A stretch of 22,019 bases of DNA from Schleiferiaceae bacterium. GTDB taxonomy: Bacteria; Bacteroidota; Bacteroidia; Flavobacteriales; Schleiferiaceae. The DNA lies in assembly GCA_030831045.1 (NCBI GenBank), contig JAURMB010000025.1, positions 1 through 22,019 on the forward strand, written 5' to 3'. This document shows positions 15,621 through 22,019 of this stretch, piece after piece. Positions within the stretch are counted from its first letter, which is position 1; every line of letters starts with the position of its first letter. The position numbers and the translations under genes are program-made. The notes under the pieces were generated by a model, which saw only the letters and a program-made list of their open reading frames with translations, was not told the origin of the DNA and did not search any database.

Positions 15621-16751
15621 ATGGGCACCGAATGGCTTGAACCCCTAAGCGCCGATTTCACCGAAGCCTGGCCGCACGAAACTCTGGGCGCGAGCGTGAT
15701 CCAAAATTCTGGCGAGGTGCCCGACCTTCGCGGCGTTTCGGTTGCCCTCATCGGCGTGCCCGAACAGCGCGGTGGCGCCCACGAAGTCGCCGACCGCGTG
15801 CGGCGAGCCCTTTATCCCCTGTTTTGGGGACCTTGGGACCTAAAAATTGCCGATTTGGGCAACCTGATTCCGGGGCGCGACCGCGTTGATACGTTGGTGG
15901 CCGTCGAAGAATTAGCCGTTGAAGTACTGCAGTACGGCTGCATTCCGGTCTTTTTGGGAGCTGATTCTGACTGGCCCCTCGGCGTATACCGTGCCTTTGG
16001 CCGCATGGAGCGGACCATCAACGCGTGCTTGGTCAACAACCGCATTGCCCTTGGTGACGACCACGTGCTGCCCGACCGCAGCAACCTGCTCGCGCAGATG
16101 CTCACCATGAAGCCATTTCGGCTTTTTCACGTCAGCCACCTCGCGCACCAGAGCTACTTTGTCGCTCAGTCGGTGCTCGACCTCGCCGAAAAAATGCACC
16201 TAGAAGTGCACCGAGCGGGCGAACTTCAACCCATTCAGCGCGCCGAACCGTGGATTCGCGACGCCGATTTGGTTGTGGCGCACAATGCAGCGGTCCGCGC
16301 TGCCGACGCCCCCGCCCAGCACGAGGCCAACCCCAACGGACTCACCGGAGAATCCTTCTGCGCCGTACTCCGCTACGCCGGATTCAGCGACAAGCTCAGC
16401 GCCCTCTGCCTTACCGACTTCGTGGCCTCACGAGACCTCGACGGCCAGAACGCCCACCTCTGGGCCCAGGGGCTGTGGTACTTCTTCGACGGCGTCGCGG
16501 GCCGGGTCGGAGATTTTCCGCACCGCAGCAAGGCCGACTACCTGCGCTTCACCGTTCTGCTCCCGCAGGAAGAGGGTGAACTCGTGTTCTACAAATCTCC
16601 CTGGAGCCAGCGATGGTGGATCGAGGTGGCCAACCACCCCGGTGCCGATGCGCGCCACAGCCTTATTCCGTGCAGCGCTGAAGACTACCAAACCGCTCAA
16701 AACGGAGAAATTCCCGCCGTTTGGTGGACCATAGTGCGAAGAGGGATTTAG
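15621..16751 (+). CDS. Arginase/formimidoylglutamase-fold protein, probable pseudoenzyme
   Basis: A 376-residue protein of the ureohydrolase (arginase/agmatinase) fold, as is commonly found between topA and the T9SS genes in Flavobacteriales and often labelled formimidoylglutamase. Fold marks are ALIGVPEQRGG near 42-52, PVFLGADSDWPLG (109-121) at the GGDHS position, CLVNNRIALGDD (136-147) at the DAHxD position, and VVAHNAAVRAADAP (218-231) at the SxDxDxxDP position. Almost all Mn2+ ligands of true arginases (His and Asp of these motifs) are replaced, so catalysis of that kind is unlikely. The C-terminus carries a conserved block, LWYFFDG and ELVFYKSPWSQRWWIEV. ATG 15621 lies three bases after the topA stop, so the two genes are probably co-transcribed. 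A structural or regulatory role linked to T9SS is inference from position. Confidence 0.78.
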   Translation: MGTEWLEPLSADFTEAWPHETLGASVIQNSGEVPDLRGVSVALIGVPEQRGGAHEVADRVRRALYPLFWGPWDLKIADLGNLIPGRDRVDTLVAVEELAVEVLQYGCIPVFLGADSDWPLGVYRAFGRMERTINACLVNNRIALGDDHVLPDRSNLLAQMLTMKPFRLFHVSHLAHQSYFVAQSVLDLAEKMHLEVHRAGELQPIQRAEPWIRDADLVVAHNAAVRAADAPAQHEANPNGLTGESFCAVLRYAGFSDKLSALCLTDFVASRDLDGQNAHLWAQGLWYFFDGVAGRVGDFPHRSKADYLRFTVLLPQEEGELVFYKSPWSQRWWIEVANHPGADARHSLIPCSAEDYQTAQNGEIPAVWWTIVRRGI

Positions 16752-16819
16752 CCATTTTTAAGTACGAACGGTATTTTTTGCTACTTTTAGCGCTGATTCG
16801 CTTGACCCTGAACACCCGA

Positions 16820-17761
16820 ATGACCCGTTTAAAATCCATTATTGCTAGCGCAATACTGCTCATTTCCAGCTCGCTATGGGCGCAGCAGGACGTGCAGTTC
16901 ACGCAGTACTACCACAACCGCTTGGGCTTTAATCCGGGCGTTGCGGGCAGCGGCGAAGGCATTTGCGTGAACATGGGACAGCGTCTACAGTGGGTCGGTT
17001 TTGAGGGCGCGCCCAATACGCTTAACGTAAATGCGTCGGTTCCGCTAGATGTGCTTCACGGTGGACTCATGCTCAACGTGGTTAACGACCGCATCGGTTT
17101 TTTTGAAGACGTATCGGCTGCCCTGGGTTACGCCTACCAAATGGACCTTGGCGCCGGACGCCTTGGACTGGGATTGGCCGTCGACTTCAAAAACAAAAAC
17201 GTGCGCAACGCGCAGTGGATTTACCCCGACAACCCCAGCGACCCTTTGGTTGTGGGCAACGGAGCCACCTCGTTCACCCCCGAACTCAACTTTGGTGCCT
17301 ACTACACCACCGACACCTGGTTTGCGGGCCTCTCAACTTCGCGCTTGCTCCAAAGCGACGCCGTGTTTTCAGGGAGTCCCGCCCGCTTTAAAAGCACGAT
17401 GCACTACTTCTTGACGGGTGGCTACAGCTTTGACTTGCCCACCTCGACGCCCATTCGCATTACACCCAGCGTGCTGATTAAGTCCGACCTGAACTCCAAC
17501 CTCAGCGTGGACCTCAACGCCAACGCCCTCGTGATGGAAAAGATTTACGCCGGACTTGGGTACCGTAACCAAGACGCCCTCAGCGTAATGCTCGGCTACC
17601 AAATCATGCCTTCCCTCAGAGCGTCGTATTCATATGACCTGACGACATCTTCGCTAAGTGCTTATTCCTCAGGCTCTCACGAGCTATTTTTGACCTACTG
17701 CTTCACGATTGAAATTCCACCGCGCGTTAACGGTAGCTACCGTAACCCAAGATTTTTGTAA
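16820..17761 (+). CDS. porP: PorP/SprF family outer membrane protein of the type IX secretion system
   Basis: A 313-residue protein with signal peptide MTRLKSIIASAILLISSSLWAQ followed by QDVQFTQYYHNRLGFNPGVAG (given as two adjoining blocks; the second opens the mature chain), the classic start of PorP/SprF proteins. The rest alternates short strands with aromatic ends, such as GAGRLGLGLAVDFKNKN and SVMLGYQIMP, fitting a beta-barrel of about 14 strands. PorP links the periplasmic GldK-type ring and secreted cargo to the outer membrane. Its place just upstream of gldK mirrors porP-porK-porL-porM-porN of Porphyromonas gingivalis. ATG 16820 is chosen for the signal peptide; the frame is open back to 16721, overlapping the arginase-fold gene. 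An AT-rich stretch (about 16755-16790) with TACTTTTA could hold its promoter, but no -33 element is seen. Confidence 0.86.
   Translation: MTRLKSIIASAILLISSSLWAQQDVQFTQYYHNRLGFNPGVAGSGEGICVNMGQRLQWVGFEGAPNTLNVNASVPLDVLHGGLMLNVVNDRIGFFEDVSAALGYAYQMDLGAGRLGLGLAVDFKNKNVRNAQWIYPDNPSDPLVVGNGATSFTPELNFGAYYTTDTWFAGLSTSRLLQSDAVFSGSPARFKSTMHYFLTGGYSFDLPTSTPIRITPSVLIKSDLNSNLSVDLNANALVMEKIYAGLGYRNQDALSVMLGYQIMPSLRASYSYDLTTSSLSAYSSGSHELFLTYCFTIEIPPRVNGSYRNPRFL
17730..17757 (+). promoter_or_regulatory. Palindrome plus T-run at the end of the PorP-like gene; possible attenuator
   Basis: ACGGTAGCTACCGT (17730-17743) is a perfect 14-base palindrome in the last codons of the PorP-like gene, followed nine bases later by TTTTT (17753-17757). 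The stem is short and the T-run is not adjacent, so at best it is a weak terminator or pause site that could lower expression of gldK onward. It may equally be chance within coding sequence. Confidence 0.28.
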
Positions 17762-17793
17762 TATCGCGCCCTCAACGACGTTAGACCAAGACC

Positions 17794-19227
17794 ATGAAAC
17801 ACTTACCAATGGTTAAATCCTTTTCCCTCGCAGGCTTTGCCGCGCTGGTTCTTGCTGCCTGCTCGGGCGGCGACCACGGGGAATTGGTTGGCGTTCAAAA
17901 CCGCCCCGACTTCTACCCTTCTGACCCCTACGGAATGGTCTTCATTCCGCAAGGTCAATTTGCGATGGGTAATTCCGACGTAGACGTTCCCGCGACGCTC
18001 ACGGCTTCGACCAAGTCGGTGTCGGTACCGGCGTTCTACATGGACGAAACCGAAATCACCAACAACGAGTACCGCCAGTTTGTCGATTGGGTTCGCGACT
18101 CCATCCTGCGCTACCGCCTCGCAGAAGGCATGGTCGAAGGCTACGAGTACATCAACTACGCCGACATGAACAATCCGACCTTTTATGAAGAGTTTGTCGG
18201 ACTCAACTACCCAGACTCGATGCAGACCTACCTCGACTGGACGCGCCGCCTCGTTTGGGATGTCGATCGCTACCCCTCAGAGGAATACACAGAGATTATC
18301 GAGTCAATGTACTTGTCGCCCGAAGAGCGCTTTTTGGGCGGACGCAGCATTGATTCGCGCCAGCTCAACTACCTGCACTTTTGGGTAGACAAGCAAAAGG
18401 CCGCATCCAAAGAGAACCGCTGGCAGAAGGACTTCCGCGACGCCGACGGCGACGGACGCACCTTCTCGTACCGCGACTACATTAAGAACGGCAAAAAGGT
18501 ATCGGACCGTTCAAGCTTCTTCGTGAGCGAAATCGTGAACGTGTACCCCGACACCCTCGCGTGGATTTCGGACTTCACCTACTCGTTCAACGAAAACCTT
18601 CACGACAACTACTTCTGGCACCCTGCCTACGACGAGTACCCTGTTGTCGGCGTAAGCTGGAAGCAAGCTACAGCGTTTGCCAACTGGCGTACGCACTACC
18701 GCAACACCTACCTCAAGCAGAACAACGACTTCATTGAGAACGAGTTCCGCCTGCCGACTGAGGCCGAGTGGGAATACGCCGCACGCGGTGGCCGCGAACT
18801 GACGACCTACCCCTGGGGAGGTCCGTACACGACCAACAGCAAAGGTTGCTTCTTGGCCAACTTTAAGCCGGGTCGCGGAAACCTCGTGGCCGACGGCGGT
18901 ATGTACCCCGTTCGCGTACACAGCTACGAGCCCAACGGATACGGACTCTACGACATGGCCGGCAACGTAGCCGAATGGACCAGCACGGCATGGGACGAGG
19001 CCTCGTACTTCTACGTAGCTGATTTCAGCCCCGACTTCAAGTACAATGCCGCCGAATCTGATCCCGTTACGCTCAAGCGCAAGGTGATCCGCGGCGGATC
19101 ATGGAAAGACGTAGCCATCTTCATGCAGAACGGCATGCGCGACTACGAATACCAAGACACGGCCAAGTCCTACATTGGCTTCCGCACGGTTCAGAGCTTC
19201 CTCGGACGCGACCGTCGCGACTTCTAA
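17794..19227 (+). CDS. gldK: T9SS ring lipoprotein GldK (PorK)
   Basis: A 477-residue lipoprotein with signal MKHLPMVKSFSLAGFAALVLAAC and lipobox LAAC (lipidated Cys23), given here only as the leader. The mature part is a formylglycine-generating-enzyme-like (sulfatase-modifying factor) domain: YGMVFIPQGQFAMGN, DETEITNNEYRQFVDW, FRLPTEAEWEYAARGG, NGYGLYDMAGNVAEWT and RGGSWKD, ending GFRTV. The catalytic cysteine pair of true FGE enzymes is absent near the C-terminus, so the domain is structural. GldK forms the periplasmic ring with GldN under the outer membrane. GldJ has the same fold, but the position directly before gldL identifies GldK. It is 32 nt after the PorP-like gene and has no visible Shine-Dalgarno sequence. 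Confidence 0.94.
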   Translation: MKHLPMVKSFSLAGFAALVLAACSGGDHGELVGVQNRPDFYPSDPYGMVFIPQGQFAMGNSDVDVPATLTASTKSVSVPAFYMDETEITNNEYRQFVDWVRDSILRYRLAEGMVEGYEYINYADMNNPTFYEEFVGLNYPDSMQTYLDWTRRLVWDVDRYPSEEYTEIIESMYLSPEERFLGGRSIDSRQLNYLHFWVDKQKAASKENRWQKDFRDADGDGRTFSYRDYIKNGKKVSDRSSFFVSEIVNVYPDTLAWISDFTYSFNENLHDNYFWHPAYDEYPVVGVSWKQATAFANWRTHYRNTYLKQNNDFIENEFRLPTEAEWEYAARGGRELTTYPWGGPYTTNSKGCFLANFKPGRGNLVADGGMYPVRVHSYEPNGYGLYDMAGNVAEWTSTAWDEASYFYVADFSPDFKYNAAESDPVTLKRKVIRGGSWKDVAIFMQNGMRDYEYQDTAKSYIGFRTVQSFLGRDRRDF

Positions 19228-19272
19228 AAATTAACCAACAATCACTCTCCTAACCCTTTAACTCCCTTCAAC

Positions 19273-19938
19273 ATGGCTTTAATCGACGTTAACGGCAAGC
19301 GCTTTAAGAATTTCATGACCAAACTTTACGGTTTGGGTGCAGCCGTCGTTATCATGGGTGCGCTGTTCAAAATCCTTCACTTGAAGGGCGCCGACTTGAT
19401 GCTTATCGTAGGTCTTACTACAGAAGCCGTCATCTTTGCGATTTCTGCCTTTGAAGCCCAGCCTAAGGACTACGATTGGTCGTTGGTGTACCCCGAACTC
19501 GACAACGAGCCGGTAACAGAAAAGAAATCTGTTCGCAAGAGCGGAGGAGGTACCGTAACCCAGGAACTCGACCGCATGCTCGAAGAAGCCAAAATCGGCC
19601 CTGAGTTGCTGGAGAGCCTTTCTGCCGGCATGCGCAAGTTGAGCGAAACCGCTGCTTCGTTGAACACGGCTACGGACGCTGCCGGTGCTACGGCCGCCTA
19701 CAGCCAGCAGCTGGGTGCCGCCGCCAAAAACATGGAGGCGCTGAACGCCCTGTACGCCGTACAGCTTGAGAACACCACGAGCCAAGTTGACATTCAGAAC
19801 ACCGTAATGGAGAAGCTGAGTGCCTCTGCACAAAATACTGAAGCCCTCGCGGGTGAAGTGACCAAACTGAGCCAGAATCTTTCGCAGCTGAATTCCGTAT
19901 ACGGAAACATGCTCGCCGCCATGAACGTGCGTTCGTAA
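19273..19938 (+). CDS. gldL: T9SS/gliding motor protein GldL (PorL)
   Basis: A 221-residue inner membrane protein. Two membrane helices lie near the N-terminus (about 18-37 and 42-60) and contain the polar residues Lys33 and Glu51, which correspond to the Lys/Glu pair needed for proton-driven function in Flavobacterium GldL. The rest is a long cytoplasmic coiled-coil-like tail (about 100-221) rich in Ala, Glu and Asn, for example LSETAASLNTATDAAG. With GldM it forms the rotary motor that powers gliding and type IX secretion. The 45-nt gap to gldK is A/T/C-rich and has no Shine-Dalgarno motif, as is usual in this phylum. The start at 19273 gives the family opening MALIDVNGKRFKNFM. Confidence 0.96.
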   Translation: MALIDVNGKRFKNFMTKLYGLGAAVVIMGALFKILHLKGADLMLIVGLTTEAVIFAISAFEAQPKDYDWSLVYPELDNEPVTEKKSVRKSGGGTVTQELDRMLEEAKIGPELLESLSAGMRKLSETAASLNTATDAAGATAAYSQQLGAAAKNMEALNALYAVQLENTTSQVDIQNTVMEKLSASAQNTEALAGEVTKLSQNLSQLNSVYGNMLAAMNVRS

Positions 19939-19989
19939 GCCGCAGGCGTATTAGTTGCAACCTATTGATAATTGGATTATTAAAATATA

Positions 19990-21504
19990 ATGGCTTCAGG
20001 TAAAATTTCTCCACGTCAGAAGATGATCAACATGATGTACCTCGTGTTGACCGCCATGCTGGCTTTGAACGTATCCAAAGACATTCTGCGCGTCCTGGCG
20101 AAGCTGGACTTAGGAATGAACGCTACGGTCAGCACGGTTGAACGTGGAACCGCTACCATGTACCAAGCTATTCAGGCCCAGGTTTCTGAAAATCCCCGTG
20201 CGATCCCGGTGAACGAGCGCGCTAAGGAGGTTCAAAAGCAGTCTGAAGAAGTGTTTGCCCTGCTCCGTCTTGCCAAAGAGGAGATGGTTACCCTGACCGG
20301 TGGTGTGGACGAAGAAGGACGCTACAAAGGCGCCGACAACCGCGACATTGCCGAAAACTACCTGCTCAACGACAAGAGCATTGGCGGACAAGGCAAGGCA
20401 AAAGAGATCAAAGCAAAACTCTTGGCCTACCGCGCGTTCCTCGAAACCCAAACCGACGGCGACGAGACGATGAAAAACACCATCGCCGAAACGTTTACGT
20501 TTGACGATGAGGTTGTTGAAGGCAAGAAGATGTCGTGGGAGCGGGCAACGTTTGCCGAACTTCCCTTGGCCGGCATTATTCCGTTCTTGACCGACCTTCA
20601 GTCGCGCGTCCGCCGCATGGAAGCGAAAACGGTTGAGCACCTGTATGGTCAAATTGACGCCAACACGCTGAAGTTCGATAACGTGCGTGCCGTGGTTATG
20701 CCGAAGAGCACCTACGTGACTCAGGGCGACTACCTTGAGGCCGACGTGTTCCTTGCGGCGTACGACAAGGGACGTAATCCGCAGTTCATTGGCGTGACTC
20801 CGCAATCGGTTGAAGAAGGCGTAGGTAAAATCCGCATTCAAGGCTCAGGAAACGGCAGCAAGACCCTCAAGGGTAGCATGCGTGTTCCGGGCGGAGACAA
20901 AGACTACCCGTTTGAGTTGACCTACACGGTAGCACCGCCGAGCGTCGTAATTGCCGCTACCAAGATGAACGTGCTCTACCGCAACGTAGACAACCCCATC
21001 GAGGTGTCGGTACCGGGTGTCGCTCCTGAAAACCTAATTGTTTCTGGCCCCGGTATTTCGGGTAAGTCAGGCAACTACGTGGCCGACGTCACCAAGGTTG
21101 AGGGTAAAGAAGTGACCATTTCGGTAAGCGTCAAAGAGAAGGACGGCAAAACCCGCAAGGCAGGTCAAAAAATTTACCGCATCAAGGGCCTTCCGCAGGC
21201 TGTAGGCACCGTGTACAAGAAGAAGGAAGGTATGATTTCGACTAGCTTGCTCTCTAAGGGTATCGTCGAGGCCGAATACCAAGACTTCCCGTTTGACCTT
21301 CCGCTTTCGGTGACGGCTTTTGAGATTAAGCTCGAGGGCAAGCCCGCTATTCAGGTAAAAGGAAACAAGGTTCCGAACGATCTGCGCGATCAGATCGAGC
21401 GCTTGCGCCCGGGATCTTCGGTATCGATTCGCAAAATCAAGGCGCAAACTCCCCAGGGAGCGCGCATTGAGAACATTTCTAACGTAGTTCTTGACGTTCA
21501 GTAG
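19990..21504 (+). CDS. gldM: T9SS/gliding motor protein GldM (PorM)
   Basis: A 504-residue protein close to the usual GldM length. The N-terminus MASGKISPRQKMINMMYLVL leads into a single membrane helix (about 12-30) that sits in the GldL ring. A helical periplasmic region follows (about 35-220), and then beta-rich domains (VRAVVMPKSTYVTQGDYLEADVFL is the start, as separate strands), ending NISNVVLDVQ. GldM spans the periplasm and passes torque from the GldL motor to the GldK/GldN ring. Codons here are less GC-biased than in the lipid-type operon, in line with a well-expressed gene. The gap to gldL is 51 nt and AT-rich near the start; gldN begins one base after the stop. Confidence 0.96.
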   Translation: MASGKISPRQKMINMMYLVLTAMLALNVSKDILRVLAKLDLGMNATVSTVERGTATMYQAIQAQVSENPRAIPVNERAKEVQKQSEEVFALLRLAKEEMVTLTGGVDEEGRYKGADNRDIAENYLLNDKSIGGQGKAKEIKAKLLAYRAFLETQTDGDETMKNTIAETFTFDDEVVEGKKMSWERATFAELPLAGIIPFLTDLQSRVRRMEAKTVEHLYGQIDANTLKFDNVRAVVMPKSTYVTQGDYLEADVFLAAYDKGRNPQFIGVTPQSVEEGVGKIRIQGSGNGSKTLKGSMRVPGGDKDYPFELTYTVAPPSVVIAATKMNVLYRNVDNPIEVSVPGVAPENLIVSGPGISGKSGNYVADVTKVEGKEVTISVSVKEKDGKTRKAGQKIYRIKGLPQAVGTVYKKKEGMISTSLLSKGIVEAEYQDFPFDLPLSVTAFEIKLEGKPAIQVKGNKVPNDLRDQIERLRPGSSVSIRKIKAQTPQGARIENISNVVLDVQ

Positions 21505-21505
21505 C

Positions 21506-22019
21506 ATGAAAAAGTTAGCTTCTTTAGTCGCGCTGTTCCTCGTAGGGGTTACCCTCGAGGCCCAGGTGCTTTCGCCCCAAGATGACGGATTGATTCCGAA
21601 GTCTGAAATTCACGTGAGCCAGACGCGCGTGGTGCCCTACCCTCACTTGCGCCAAGACGACATGCTGTGGTCGCGCCGCAATTGGGAGCGCATTCACACG
21701 CTCGAGAAGCTGAACCACCCGCTGTACTACCCCATTCAGGCACTGCCCGACCGCAAGTCGCTGTTTGACGTGATGAAGGACGCCATCTTGAGTGAAGGCA
21801 GCATCACCGAGGTGTACGACGACGATTTGTTCCTGCGTCCGTTGACCATGAGCGAAGTGGGTAACCGGTTGTTCCGCATCGATACGATCCGCGACAACGA
21901 CGACGGTACCATTTTGGCAATTGACTCGATTGAGATCAAGGCGAACAACATCCTGGCTTGGGACATCAAGAGCGACTGGTACTTTGACAAGCAGCGCGGA
22001 GAATTGAAGAACCGCATTA
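21506..22019 (+). CDS. gldN: T9SS ring protein GldN (PorN), 3' end outside the window
   Basis: The first 171 codons of GldN. The signal peptide is MKKLASLVALFLVGVTLEAQ. The mature part reads VVPYPHLRQDDMLWSRRNWE, then a helix with LNHPLYYP, and SLFDVMKDAILSEG, which are the conserved GldN blocks. Later segments include EVYDDDLFLRPLT and a Trp-rich stretch LAWDIKSDWYFDK. GldN joins GldK in the periplasmic ring. The gene starts one base after the gldM stop (TAG-C-ATG), so translation is coupled. No stop codon occurs before the right edge; family members are about 300 residues, so roughly 40% is missing. Confidence 0.93.
   Translation, partial: MKKLASLVALFLVGVTLEAQVLSPQDDGLIPKSEIHVSQTRVVPYPHLRQDDMLWSRRNWERIHTLEKLNHPLYYPIQALPDRKSLFDVMKDAILSEGSITEVYDDDLFLRPLTMSEVGNRLFRIDTIRDNDDGTILAIDSIEIKANNILAWDIKSDWYFDKQRGELKNRI

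Noticed and set aside
15621..16751. Active formimidoylglutamase or arginase
   Set aside because: The fold fits but the Mn2+ ligand motifs are not conserved, so the enzyme name is not supported.
17794..19227. GldJ, or an active formylglycine-generating enzyme
   Set aside because: The position directly upstream of gldL-gldM-gldN indicates GldK, and the catalytic cysteines of FGE are missing.

Overview
The window reads as a chromosomal segment from a member of the Bacteroidota, most likely a GC-rich lineage related to the Flavobacteriales. The main reasons are a type IX secretion (T9SS) cluster in the order PorP/SprF-like, gldK, gldL, gldM, gldN at the right end, the block miaB / sigma-54 ATPase / lptE / TPR protein / secG / groES / groEL in the middle, weak or absent Shine-Dalgarno sequences, and a TAnnTTTG-type -7 box in front of miaB. 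The DNA is clearly GC-rich by eye (I did not count it), which is unusual for this order and produces many long antisense shadow frames.

Layout. (1) 1-79, minus strand: tRNA-Leu(UAA), cut by the left edge. (2) 187-5896, plus strand: a tightly packed five-gene operon with junctions of -20, +3, -8 and -1 nt. It encodes a DUF3419/BtaA-like aminocarboxypropyl transferase, a UbiA-family prenyltransferase, a three-domain PEP-synthase/rifampin-phosphotransferase-like dikinase, a GNAT acyltransferase, and a phytol/dolichol-kinase-like membrane CTP-dependent kinase. Every member belongs to a family used on lipids, isoprenoids or small hydroxylated molecules, and the set does not match a pathway I can name. 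It is the best candidate here for an undescribed system. (3) 5875-5939: a heptamer tandem repeat that includes the last codons and stop of the kinase gene, followed by the groEL terminator. (4) 6005-13138, minus strand: miaB, a small exported protein, sigma-54 ATPase, lptE, TPR protein and secG, mostly with overlapping ends, then a terminator, then groES-groEL. (5) 13248-16751, plus strand: topA, divergent from miaB, then an arginase-fold protein whose metal-ligand motifs look lost. (6) 16820-22019, plus strand: the T9SS genes; gldN runs off the right edge.

How the genes work together. The T9SS genes encode the trans-envelope motor and periplasmic ring (GldL/GldM motor, GldK/GldN ring, PorP-like outer membrane partner). 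The miaB-secG block joins tRNA modification, transcription control and envelope biogenesis (LptE for LPS insertion, SecG for protein export). The five-gene operon is proposed, as inference only, to make or salvage an unusual lipid: kinase and dikinase activating an alcohol, UbiA joining a prenyl-type chain to an acceptor, the BtaA-like enzyme adding a 3-amino-3-carboxypropyl group from SAM, and the GNAT acylating an amine.

No stretch longer than 300 bases lacks a gene. No CRISPR array, insertion sequence, integrase or rRNA was seen.
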